From NCBI RefSeq assembly GCF_000715075.1, contig NC_134103.1, positions 76,013,519 to 76,077,518 on the forward strand: a stretch of DNA of 64,000 bases. The letters run 5' to 3'. Of the stretch, positions 10,976-21,217 are shown piece by piece. This stretch comes from Nicotiana tabacum. Lineage: Eukaryota > Streptophyta > Magnoliopsida > Solanales > Solanaceae. The notes below the pieces were generated by a model. That model saw only the letters and a program-made list of their open reading frames with translations. It searched no databases and was not told the origin of the DNA. Each line of letters starts with the position of its first letter. Positions within the stretch are counted from its first letter, which is position 1. The position numbers and the translations under genes were made by a program.

Positions 10976-11829
10976 AGAACCCATAAAATCGGAAGTTAGC
11001 CATTTTTACTCATTATTGAGTTTTGAGTCTCGGATTTAGGCGATTCCAAAGGGGTTTTTCACGATTTCAACTTGGTTAAGTATTCTATATCGGAAACTGA
11101 TTATATTTCATAAATCTATGTCAATATTCATCGTTTATTTTGGATTTAGATGGAATAAATTAGGATTTTTATAAAATCTTTTAAAAATATAAAATGAAGA
11201 TTTGAAAGCCAATCCGATGTCGGAATTCAATAATTTTTGTATGGTTGAACTCTAATCAGAATGGATGTTCGGTTTTCGTGAGTTTTTCTAGGATTCGAGA
11301 TGTGGGTCCCACTATTAATTTTTAAAATGAATTTCAGATTTTAATCCGGAAAATTAGTAAATTCATATGGAATCAATTCCTACGATTTGTATTGAGTATA
11401 TTGAATTGTTTACGTCTAGATTTGAGAATTTCGCACACGAATTCGCGAGGTAAAGGTTTATTGGAATCTTGAGTTGGTTGCAAAGCGAGGTAAGTGTCGT
11501 GGTTAACCTTACTTGAGGGAGTATGACTTATTTGTCTATTTGCTACATGATTTAATGTGCGAGTACAATGTATATGTGAGGTGACGAGTACTTATGTGTT
11601 GTGGTTGAGTCAAAGCATGTGGGTGGAATTTGTTTATTGTGAATAATTACATATTTAATTAAGATATCCATTCTTAAGTTATTATTGTTTATTTGATCAT
11701 TTTCATGAGATTATTGTTAGTTTAATTATTGTTGAATATTTTGGAAGGTGAAGTCGGTATTCTGATATTGAATTGATTGATAAGTATATATCCCTGCATA
11801 TAAATACTCTTCCAAATTTATATTATTAT

Positions 11830-12060
11830 TTTCACGGTAAGGAAGAGTGTAAAAGTACGAAGGGTGATGCCGTGCCAATTTCACATTATTATTTATTGAA
11901 TTATGAAGTGAGGAAAGAGTTAAAGCATGAAAGGTGATGCCATGCCATTTTTAAAGATTGTAAAAGCACGAAGGGTGATGCCGTGCCAATCTTGTTATTT
12001 ATTTATAAATTTATGGGAGAATGAGAGTAAAAGTACGAAGGGTGATGCCGCGCCATTTTC
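11830..12060. repeat. Degenerate tandem repeats with a hairpin core in the LTR
   Basis: Four units spaced about 50-70 bp carry a stem around AAGGGTGATGC: GCACG/CGTGC, GTACG/CGTGC, GCATG/CATGC and GTACG/CGCGC. The array starts about 1.9 kb into the LTR. GCATG/CATGC against GCACG/CGTGC is a compensated change. Confidence 0.65.
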
Positions 12061-12727
12061 ATATTATCATTTGCTCATTTTATTGTTGAGGAATTAATTG
12101 GCTGCTATGTGATACTTCTCCTGCTGAAATTATTATATCATCCCTCTTCGCATGTTCCCTCCTAAATTTATAAAGTGTTATTTATTGTATTATTATTGCT
12201 TCGTATTTGTATATACTTGTACAGGTTATTTACGTACGTGTCCTGTCATAGCCTCGTCACTACTTCGTCGAGGTTAGGCTCGACACGTACGGAGTACATG
12301 AGGTCGGTTGTACTCATATTATACTCTGCACTTCTTGTGCAGATTTTGGAGTTGGTCCCAGCGGCGTACCATAGACTTGCTCGGATTCAGCTACCTAGAG
12401 GAGACTCGAGGTATAACTGCACATCGTTCGTAGTTCTGAAGTCCCCTTCTGTCTTATCTTAGTTGTGTATTATCTTTCAAACAGCTTGAATTTTATTCAA
12501 ACCTTTATTTGTATTATTCTAGTAGCTCGTGCACGTGTGACACCAGATTCAGGGATGTATTTTGATGATTCGGTAGTTATGGTCTTCCGCATTTTATTTC
12601 AGTAATTGACTTCCGTTTAATTTAAATTATTTTAAAATGGTTAAGATTATTCTAACGCTGGCTTGTCTAGCAAGTGAAATGTTAGGCGCCATCACGGTCC
12701 CGAAGGTGGGAATTTCGGGTCGTGACA

Positions 12728-13307
12728 CTAGGCTTCTCCTCTTCACGTGCCCGAACTATCTAAGCCTCACTTCCCGCATTTTATCTTCCATGGGATCCAC
12801 ACCTATCCTTGTCCTAATATCTTCATTCCTAATCTTATCCAGTCTCGTGTGCCCACACATCCATCTCAATATCCTCATTTCTGCTACTTGCATCTTCTGG
12901 ATATGGGCAATCTTGACTGGCCAACATTCTGACCTATACAACATGGCCGGTCGAACCACCGATCTGTAGAACCTGCCTTTAAGTTCCGGGGAAATCTTCT
13001 TATCACACAAAACGCTAGATGCTAACCTCCATTTCATCCAACCTGCCCCTATACAATGTGTGACATCCTCGTCGATCTCCTCGTTCTCTTTGATAATCGA
13101 CCCAAGGTACTTATAACTTTCTATCTTGGGGATGACTTGTGAATCAAGCCTCACGTCGTTATCCACTCCCCCCGTGACATCGCTGAACTTGCACTCCAAG
13201 TACTCAGTCTTAGTCTTGCTCAACTTGAAACCTTTAGACTCAAGGGTCTGTCTCTAAACCTCCATCCTCTCGTCAACACCTTCTCGCGTCTCATCAATCA
13301 GAACTAT
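12728..13307 (-). pseudogene. RTE-clade LINE reverse transcriptase, C-terminal part (second fragment)
   Basis: On the - strand it reads [64 protein letters not shown] and [17 protein letters not shown], the thumb and post-RT region of RTE-type LINEs in plants. It continues at 7016 on the other side of gypsy element 1. A TAG replaces a Trp codon near 13255; the duplicate at 26894-27290 still has TGG there. At 13307/13308 it is interrupted by the poly(A) end of an L1-type LINE. Confidence 0.82.
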
Positions 13308-14197
13308 ATTTTTTTTTATTAAAGCCAGTTTCACCTCAGGCTATATTGACCTTTAGGTGTTGGGGGATTTGGCATTGACCCCTACCTCGTATATTAATAT
13401 AAAAAAAGTGAACACATGAAGGAAGGGGATATGAGACCTTACCTCCCCGAATTGCACTTGTGAATTGGACATTCCCAATTCATTTACACTTTTAAGCTCA
13501 CAAAAAAAGACTGCACTATTGTCTCTATTACACTGTAACATCATATACATTAAGAAGTAAGAAATATGGAACTAACTTTAGCTTTCCTGATTCTTAAAGA
13601 AGGTACTCCCGCTTTGTCCAAAGTGTATGGACCTCTGGCCTATGCTGGCATATCTTCTTTCCTGTAATAGATTTCTGGGGAGTTGAATTATTGTTAGGTT
13701 ACACCATGTTTAGCTAACGCATCAGCTACTTAGTTAGTTTCCCTATAACAATGTTGAATCATGATATTTTGCTTCATTATACCATTTTTCATTGATCGGA
13801 CTGCATATTCAAGACTCCATGGAACATTGATCTTTCCTAGTAACATATACACCACAAATTGTGAATCTAATTCTAGGATAACATGTTGCTTGTTCATAAG
13901 TATACACCAATTTATAGCAAAGGAAGCTGCCTCAACTTCAGCACAATTGTCAATGTAGAACCTTAGAGCTTTAGCAAATGCCTGAATTAGCTCTCCATTT
14001 CTGTTCCTAACTACTCCTCCTAGTCCTGATGTCTTGTTTGTGCTATTGCTGTTACCATCTGTATTTATCTTCAACCAAAAATCAGGAGGTTTGTTCCAAT
14101 TTACAATTCTACACATAAGATTGACAGTGATAAACTTCATCTCCCTGCAGATCTTTTGCCAGTCCCATGAGAAGTCAAAGATAATTCTTCTCTTCTT
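13308..14197 (-). pseudogene. 5'-truncated L1-type LINE with plant RNase H domain (copy 1)
   Basis: On the - strand a reading frame from about 14203 to 13694 encodes an RNase H-like domain: FWLKINTDGN (first Asp), GLGGVVRNRNGELIQAF, AEVEAASFAINW, VILELDSQFVV and a VADALAKHG end. Such domains lie at the C-terminus of ORF2 in plant L1 LINEs. A TAG stop near 13730 replaces a Gln that is intact in the duplicate at 27.7-28.2 kb. The 3' UTR ends in an A-rich tail (T-rich on +, 13308-13320) abutting the RTE sequence, so the L1 copy inserted there. Its 5' part is cut off by the LARD LTR at 14198. Confidence 0.82.
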
Positions 14198-14440
14198 TGT
14201 CACACCCCTTTTTTCACCTCACTAACCCTCTTTAAAAATTAATAAAGTGATTTGTAAGCTCAAAAATATTTTTCAATTGAAAGTGACAAGAATGTGTTGT
14301 AAAAGATATTTCAGAGTCGCCACCTGACATTTGGTTTCGGTGTACCAGGTCACCATTTTAAAAAAATAATAATTCTCCTTCAAAACACATTTGACTCTAA
14401 AACTGATTGCACCGGAAATTTCAAGTAAGGGGGTTCATTT

Positions 14441-14490
14441 GACTCAGGGAGAAGGTGTTAGGCATTTCCTGAGTCCCGTGAAGGTCACGG
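14441..14490. other. Two adjacent hairpins near the LTR 3' (sense) end
   Basis: GACTCAGG (14441-14448) pairs with CCTGAGTC (14468-14475) around a loop holding GGTGTTAGGCA. Directly next to it CCGTGA/TCACGG (14476-14490) pairs around a 3-nt loop. The second hairpin is unchanged in all five LTR copies; the first decays in copies 4 and 5. Confidence 0.55.
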
Positions 14491-15745
14491 TTGCATGCAT
14501 GATCTAGTTGGCTTTAAAAACCACACAAAATGAGGCAAAAACGCATGGAAGAAAAATAAACACACAAGCGGCTCGTGATCGTCCCCACCTAAATAAAATA
14601 AAATAATAGGAAAATACTAAAAGTCTATACTTTGCTCACTCCACGATGTCCGTTACAGCCTCCAATTATATTCACTACGGGGCATACCCCGGATAGAAAT
14701 ACATACAAAATCCACGGAGCATTCCCCTGAGTATAAGCTAAAGGGAACGACCTCTTACCTCGAATAAAAATAAAACAAAAGACTTGAGGTTTGCCTACCC
14801 AAATGTGGTCGGCCTAAACATGCTCCTAACGATGAGCAATAAATAAAGCAATAATGCAAACTAAAGAACTAAAAAAATCATTCAAAGCTCAAATTATTAT
14901 AATTTTCAGTTCTTTGCACGATCAATCTAACTTACAAAGTTCAAATTTGTTTTTTCTTTTTAAATCAGACAAACCCCCACGGCCCATTTAATTCTTTAAC
15001 TGTTCATCTATCTTAATTGTTTACTGAGAAAAAATAATTTTGATAATAAATAGATTAAGCAAAGAAGCCAAAGCATCAATTAATAAGTAAACCAAGACAA
15101 GTAAGCAGAGAGTTTCATGAATCAATTTCAATACCAAATAAAGCAAATAAGATATTTTAAGTTAAAGAGGTACGAGTGGACCTTAGAGCAGCAAAATAGA
15201 TTTCCCTTGATGCTTTGGAAAATATACAAGGACCTCCGATCAAAATCGAACAAATCGCAGCACGAACAGAAGACACGAAGCTTGAACTGCTAGACCAAAA
15301 CTCGAACGGGGACCTCGAACGGGTGCCTCAGCCGGAGTCGATGGCAACTCATCTTTGACTGAAAGACCTCAACTCAACACCAACTACAACCTTCAGGAAA
15401 AGTAGGATTTTCCTTTGATGCGCGCCAAGGAAAACAAAAGTGAAATCGAATGGATTGGGCGATTGGGTTCGGGGTGGTGGCTATGATGGTTATTTGCAGT
15501 GAGGTTTTACAGGTCTTTCATTGTCATGAAAAAACAGAAAAATTGAGTGCTCAAAGAAAAGGGTCAGATCTATGTGATATGAAGAAGATGAAGACAGATG
15601 GACTGCTGAGCTCTCGTTTCTCGTCTCTCTTTCCCCTATGTTTTTTCCATTTCCAAACTCCCCTGTTTTTGTCTAATTCTCCTTCCCCACTCGTTGCTCT
15701 CACCTTCCGCCTAATCCTTCCTTTTTTATGTACAACTATGTATGA

Positions 15746-15752
15746 CTATATA
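15746..15752 (-). promoter_or_regulatory. Possible TATA box of the LARD LTR
   Basis: TATATAG on the sense (-) strand, about 0.9 kb into the LTR. The word is present in LTR copies 1, 3 and 5. No start site can be shown from sequence alone. Confidence 0.25.
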
Positions 15753-16275
15753 TTGTGAAAAGTGAGTTCTTGGGGAGGAAGAAAATCTGTGGTCCCCCAA
15801 GGAATATTTTATGGTCCTTTCCCACTAAAATTACTGTGTCAATGTATGTATAGAATTGTAGCGTGCATGTGATAAGTTTGTTGGAGGAATTATGTAGAAG
15901 GGTGAGGTGGGAAAAGGTGATGGAAAGTTGAAAGGAAAAGAAAGGAAAATAAATAGAAGTATAAAAAGAAAAATAAAGAAAGATAAGAGACTACTTCCAT
16001 TCTTTCATTTCTTGTTTCTGTTTTGCTTTTACCGTTCTTTTGATTTCATTCTTCTCATTTTTTTTTTCATTTTTCTTTTCTTCTAAAGTTGATTAAAAAT
16101 ACTAGTTTTATCTAAAATAATAGGGAATAATTAAAAAAGGAAAACAAGATAGTCATATTAAAGAAATCTAAATACTACTTAATATATACTAAAACCTACA
16201 ACTTTAAAACTAAACTAAGTATATATATTTTTGAAATTTTTCTTCTTATCTTTGAAAAATAAAAATGTCGTTTTT

Positions 16276-16280
<5 letters not shown>

Positions 16281-16358
<78 letters not shown>

Positions 16359-16417
16359 AAGTAAAACTAACTAGACAAAAATATATATATATATATTTAA
16401 AGTAAAACTAACTAGAC

Positions 16418-16474
<57 letters not shown>

Positions 16475-16498
16475 AAGTAAAACTAACTAGACAAAATA
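16281..16498. repeat. Compound (TA)n microsatellite expansion in LTR copy 1
   Basis: Long TA runs alternate with three copies of TTTAAAGTAAAACTAACTAG. LTR copies 3 and 5 have a single copy of that word and no TA run. Confidence 0.9.
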
Positions 16499-16665
16499 TC
16501 AACTAGCTAAAATAAAGAAAAAAATATTTTTGTAGTTTTTGATTTTTAAGATAAGATATAGCAAAAGAGTCAAAAATAGTTAAAATAGTAAATTATACCC
16601 AAAACCGACATTTAAGGACTAAAAGGTGCAAAATTTCGGGGAGGGTCAAAAATTACATGTCTACA

Positions 16666-16679
16666 GCTGCCCCTCTTTG
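16666..16679 (-). other. LARD polypurine tract (copy 1)
   Basis: Sense strand AAAGAGGGGCAGC directly before the LTR start TGTAGACATG. Identical tracts stand at 29416-29429 and 46555-46568 before LTR copies 3 and 5. Confidence 0.8.
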
Positions 16680-16798
16680 ATTGGAAACACAAAGAGTTTT
16701 CAGACAAAGAACGACGAGACAAGTTTTTTGACTCGACCCTTATTTAAAGAGAGAAAAAATGAAAGAAAGAGAGTGCGATCGAGTCCTAGTCTTGGACA

Positions 16799-16843
16799 GC
16801 CTACATATCCCGGGTAATAAGGGAATCATGTCCCGTGTAGTTC
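16799..16843 (-). other. Structured module, class M1 (copy 1)
   Basis: Sense strand: outer stem CTACA/TGTAG, inner hairpin CCC/GGG, word CATGATT between. The next hairpin GTCC/GGAC extends to about 16780. It lies just inside the PPT. Part of the module family described in the findings. Confidence 0.6.
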
Positions 16844-17050
16844 CAAAGTGAGAAGAGTGATGGAGTATACCGAGGTGGAGAGCCGATTGAGGTACCGTCG
16901 AGGTTCCGGTCCGCGGTTCCTGCCATTACATCAAAAATAAAAGGAAAAATTACATCAAAAATAAAGAAAAATACAAGATCCTATCTACTTCTTGTCTCGA
17001 ATCTTCCTTGAATATCCACTTGATCCTTCAATCATGAAACTGGAAATTCA

Positions 17051-18460
17051 ACCCCATTCTTCAGGTGGGCATCCTGCTGACTTGAATCTGAAGAAAACTG
17101 GAAGTTGACCCTATTCTTCAGGCGGGCACCCTGCTGCTTGCACTTGAAATAAACTTGAACTTGCGGTAGACTCGAGCTTGCAAACCTTATCCTTCATGCG
17201 GCTCGTGCTACTTCTGATTTGACTTGAAAAAAACTGGAGGTTAACCCTATTTTTCAGACGAGATCCTGCTGCCTCTAACTTGAACTTGAAAACTGAAAGT
17301 TGACCCTGTTCTTCAGGCGGGATCCTGATGCCTCTTTGACTTGAACTTGTAAACTGAAAATTGACCTTGTTCTTCAGGCAGGCTCCTGATGCTTCTATAC
17401 CTTGAACTTGAAAATTGAAAGTTGACCCCGCTCTTCAGGCGGGCTCCTGATGCTTCTCTGACTTGAAATTGTAAACTGAAGGCTGATCCTGTTCTTCAGG
17501 CGGGCTCCTGATGCTTCTTGAACTTGAAAATTGAAAGTTGACCCTGTTTTTCAGGCGGGCTCCTGATGCCTCTCTGACTTGAAATTGTAAACTGAAAATT
17601 GACCTTGTTCATCAGGCAGGATTCTCTTGATGCTTCTCTATCTTGAACTTGAAAACTGAACGCTGACCCTGTTCTTCAGGGGGGCTCCTGATGCCTCTCT
17701 GACTTGAACTTGTAAACTGAAAGTTGACCCTGTTCTTCAGGCGGGCTCCTGATGCCTCTTGAACTTGAAAATTGAAAGCTGACCCTATTCTTCAGGCGGG
17801 CTCCTGATGCCTCTCTGACTTGAACTTAAAAACTGAAAGTTGATCCTGTTATTCAGGCGGGCTCCTGATGCCTCTTGAACTTGAAAATTGAAAGTTGACC
17901 CTATTCTTCAGGCGGGCTCCTGATGCCTCTCTGACTTGAACTTGTAAACTGAAAGTTGTCCCTATTCTTCAGGCGGGCTCGTGATGCTTCTCTAACTTGA
18001 ACTTGGAAAATGAAAGTTGGCCCTGTTCTCCAGGCGGGCCCCTGATGCTTCTTGAACTTGAAAATTGAAAGTTGACCCTGTTTTTTCAGGAGGGCTCCTG
18101 ATGCCTCTCTAATTTGAACTTGAAAATTAAAAGTTGACCCTGTTCTTCAGGCGGGCTCCTAATGCTTCTTGAACTTGAAAATTAAAAGTTGGCCCGGTTT
18201 TTCAGGCGGGCTCCTGATGCCTCTCTGACTTGAACTTGAAAATTGAATGTTGACCCTGTTCTTCAGGCGGGCTCCTGATGCCTCTTGAACTTGGAAGTAA
18301 AATTAAATGTTGGCCCTGTTCTTCAGGCGGCCTCCTGATGCTTTTTAACTTGAAAATTGAAAGTTGAACCTGTTTTTCAGGCGGGCTCCTGATGCCTCTC
18401 TGACTTGAACTTAAAACCGATTTCTGAAATATTGTCCCTCGTTCTCCAGGTGGGTGCCTG
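17051..18460. repeat. Minisatellite A in the LARD 3' untranslated region (copy 1)
   Basis: About 26 units of roughly 50-60 bp (+ strand core TTCAGGCGGGCTCCTGATG, then CTTGAACTTGAAAA and TGAAAGTTGACCCTG). Two unit lengths alternate. The core can pair TCAGG/CCTGA over six bases. Tandem repeats between internal region and 3' LTR are known in Ogre-type elements. Confidence 0.88.
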
Positions 18461-18585
18461 CAATCAAAACAACACAACAAACAAAATTTTCTGCCCCAGT
18501 TTGCACTAGGAAGATTTGTAAGCTATTAGCAAAACTGTAATTCACCTATGTTATTGATGCAATGATGATAGTAAAACTGAAGACT

Positions 18586-19230
18586 CGACTAGGATATGCA
18601 TCTCCTGTGAGTAAAATCAAGAAAATTTGACTAGCAAATGCATCCGCTAAGAAAAAGAACCTGAGTGATCGGAACTAGGAAGTGCATCTCCTAGGGATGA
18701 TCTCAAACGACCCATACTAGGAAGTGTGTCTCCTAGGAGTGAAATCTCAATTGAACCAAACTAGGAAGTGCGTCTCCTAGAGGTGAAACTTGAATGACTC
18801 AAACTAGGAAATGCGTCTCCTAGGGATGAACCTGAATGACCAAACTAGGAAGTACGTCTCCTAGGGGTGAAATCTCAATTTAGGAAGTGCGTCTCCTAAA
18901 AGATTAACCTGAAAGACCCAAACTAGGAAGTGCGTCTCCTAGGGATGAAACTTGAATGAACCAAACTAAGAAATGTGTCTCCTAGGGGTGAACTCTCAAT
19001 TTAGGAAGTGCGTCTCCTAAAAGTATATCCTGAAAGACCCAAACTAGGAAGTGCGTCTCCTAGGGGTGAAACTTCAATGACTCAAACTAGGAAGTGCGTC
19101 TCCTAGGGATGAACTTAAATGACCCAAACTAGGAAGTACGTCTCCTAGGGGTGAAATCTCAATTTAGGAAGTGCGCCTCCCAAAAGTATATCCTGAAAGA
19201 CCCAGACTAGGAAATGCGTCTCCTAGATGT
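18586..19230. repeat. Minisatellite B: tandem short hairpins (copy 1)
   Basis: About 16 units of roughly 36-44 bp, each with a CTAGGA...TCCTAG inverted repeat around AGTGCGTC. Variants keep pairing, for example TTTAGGA...TCCTAAA near 18881 and 19001, and TAGC...GCTA near 18630. Confidence 0.88.
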
Positions 19231-19275
19231 GAGACTGAGCTTGAGGAAAACTATGAACTAAACTTGACTAAAGTA

Positions 19276-19520
19276 AAACTGACCCTATTCTCCAGGCGGG
19301 ACCCTTGAACTTAAGTAAAACTAAAGACTAACGACTTAAGGAAATTAAACTGACCCTATTCTCCAGGCGGGACACCCTGAACTTAAGAAAATCTAATGAT
19401 TAACAACCTAGAGAAACTAAAACTGACCCTATTCTCCATGCGGGACCCTTGAACTAAAGAAATGCTAAAGATTAACAACTAAAATTGACCCTATTCTCCA
19501 GGCGGGACTCCTGAACTTAA
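19276..19520. repeat. Minisatellite C, related to A (copy 1)
   Basis: Four units of about 60-65 bp with the core GACCCTATTCTCCAGGCGGG followed by ACTCCTGAAC. It shares the GACCCTATTCT and CAGGCGGG words with minisatellite A but is separated from it by B. Confidence 0.82.
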
Positions 19521-20849
19521 AGAAAAACTAAAAACTCTTTCGACTGGGGAGAATGCCTAGGAGGTATGATCTTCTCAACTAGGGTAATGTCTAGCATGTA
19601 AAAACCTTCTCAAATAACCTTTGTGCTCACAAAATTTGGGCACGACACCTGAAAAATTCAAGCTTCCAATCTTTGATTTGGACATAGTCTTCGTCCCTGT
19701 TTCAAGCAAAGAAGACTTGTGAGTTTAAAACATAGTGGTTGGTTTGTGGCCTTGATCTTGAGGGCGATTGCTCCTACACTTTCCATGATAACTTTGATTT
19801 TAACTTGGAAGACATTGATTGTTATTGGCTAACCACTTTCTCGGTCACGCTTATCACAGAAAATACCTATGATCTGTTCAAGCCCCAAATCCTCTATCTG
19901 TTGCATTGTGCCCATGAATAGAAATTTACCGAACCTTTGCATTTCACATGAATACCAAAGCACTTCAATTGTTATCAACTCAGTACGCATGCCACTTTTC
20001 CCTGACTTATATCATTTTGATATGCTAGTCACCCTCCGCTTTGTGCAATTGGAAAGCTGGTAGCAAATTTTGAAGTCATTTCTCACTTGTTCTGACAGAG
20101 AAGACTCAAAAAGAGGACTTAAACAAAGCAAGAAGAACAAAGTAAGGGGACAGTGGAAAGAGATGACATCTAACAAGAGAATTACCAAGTAGAAAGTTAT
20201 CTGATGTGACACCAACTCTAATGACCATGCCATGCATCTTGGATTAAGTGGCCTGATCTGTCAAGCAAGTATAATCTTCCATTCTTGTCATACCTCTAAG
20301 TTGTGAAACTAGGCTTCAATGCTCCAATTGTCCTATCTAATTCACGATCCTCAGTCGACTTGTAATGCCCTGAAGCGTTTTCACTATCAAGCCTCTCTCA
20401 TTTTGTTCTTTCTCTCAACTCACCGTCGCCTTATGGTGCCCTTGAGGGTTTTCACCGATAAAACTCTCTCATTTTGTTCTTTTCTTCTTATTTCCTCTGA
20501 TTCTGCAGATGACAAAGCATTAACTATGGTAAAAGTATCATATGCTCCTGGCATGTCTAACTCGGCACTCTCAAAGATCATCTGGGAGGTCTTTTTTTGG
20601 ACTGTAATGTGGCTTTTGGACAGGGTTAGAAAGAAAAGAAGGCATGAAGGCTCAAATTCAAACTAAGAAAAAATGGTTAATTTATTTACAACTTTTGGAA
20701 TCTATTATAAAACTTTACCCCGGTTTCTAAAACAAGAGAATTTGACCCTCATTTTTTTTGTTTTAGATGGAATTTCTAAGAAAATTGCCCCACTCTTGAC
20801 TTCGTGAGATTATGAAATATTTTATTTGGTGCGACCGAACCATAAGGCT

Positions 20850-20893
20850 ACCTACGTATCTTGTGGGGACAAGAATCAGGTCGAACGTAGTTC
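20850..20893 (-). other. Structured module, class M2 (copy 1a)
   Basis: Sense strand: outer stem CTACG/CGTAG, inner hairpin CTTGT/ACAAG with loop CCCC, word CCTGATT, then hairpin AGCC/GGTT (one G-T pair). Confidence 0.6.
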
Positions 20894-21173
20894 AAAATAC
20901 TACTTTTTTGTTGTTGCTATTTTTCTTTTTCTTCTTTTTCTTCATTTTTCTTTTTTCTTTTTCTCTTTTTTTGAATTTTTCTCTTGGACTGAACTTCTAA
21001 AACAAACCTATTGGGACACGAACTTCTTCTTCTTTTTCTTTTTTTTTCTTTTTTTTATGACTCTAACTTGATTCCAAAAGAGGGGAGGTCAAAGAGATCA
21101 GCACAGGCTCAAAAGGGTACCGAAGGGTATAAAGTATGAAATATTTTATTTGGTGTGACCGAACCGTAAGGCT

Positions 21174-21217
21174 ACCTACGTATCTTGTGGGGACAAGAAT
21201 CAGGTCGAACATAGTTC
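21174..21217 (-). other. Structured module, class M2 (copy 1b)
   Basis: Second M2 copy, made by the local duplication. One change weakens the outer stem: the + strand reads CCTACG...CATAG. Confidence 0.55.

Larger units (their letters stand above)
7022..12727 (+). mobile_element. Ty3/gypsy LTR retrotransposon, Del/Tekay-like, internally deleted (element 1)
   Basis: A 5.7-kb insertion in the RTE LINE, flanked by the 5-bp duplication CTAGG (7017-7021 and 12728-12732). It starts TGTGATTACCC and ends TCGTGACA. It consists of a truncated 5' LTR, a pol remnant (RNase H to integrase) and a full 3' LTR. The 3' part of the 5' LTR, the PBS, gag, protease and RT are missing: the sequence passes from LTR directly into RNase H at 8131/8132. 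Integrase motifs and an LTR of about 2.8 kb suggest a Del/Tekay-type chromovirus; the lineage is inference. Confidence 0.85.
9945..12727 (+). repeat. 3' LTR of gypsy element 1
   Basis: A 2.78-kb LTR starting TATGATGACC (a G-to-A change of the expected TG) and ending GGGTCGTGACA before the target duplication. It contains the CpG-word array (10640-10975) and a hairpin repeat array (11830-12060). A short open frame at 12175-12462 has no recognisable product. Confidence 0.85.
14198..16665 (-). repeat. LARD LTR copy 1 (3' LTR)
   Basis: 2,468 bp. Read on + it starts TGTCACACCCC and ends ATGTCTACA; on the sense (-) strand it starts TGTAGACATG directly after the PPT and ends GGGTGTGACA. It includes a (TA)n expansion at 16281-16498. 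An open frame on + (15450-15758, also in LTR copy 5) is antisense to the element and I do not regard it as a gene. Confidence 0.88.

Noticed and set aside
15450..15758. Open frame on + (102 aa), similar at 45511-45807
   Set aside because: It is antisense to the LARD LTR; the conservation is that of the LTR and there is no family match.
16626..16817. 63-aa frame kept in three copies (16626, 29376, 46515)
   Set aside because: Spans the LTR end, PPT and M1 module on the antisense strand; better explained by those elements.
18202..18480. Open frame on - (92 aa, repeated SPPEEQGQ words), almost the same at 48078-48356
   Set aside because: It is minisatellite A read through by chance; the period and lack of stops follow from the repeat, and copy 2 does not keep the frame.
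18586..19230. CRISPR-like look of regularly spaced short palindromic repeats
   Set aside because: Eukaryotic retrotransposon context, spacers are themselves repeated, and no cas genes occur.
20826..21071. Phe-rich frames at 20812-21324, 33463-33855 and 39727-40117
   Set aside because: Products of pyrimidine-rich runs on the antisense strand; no domain.
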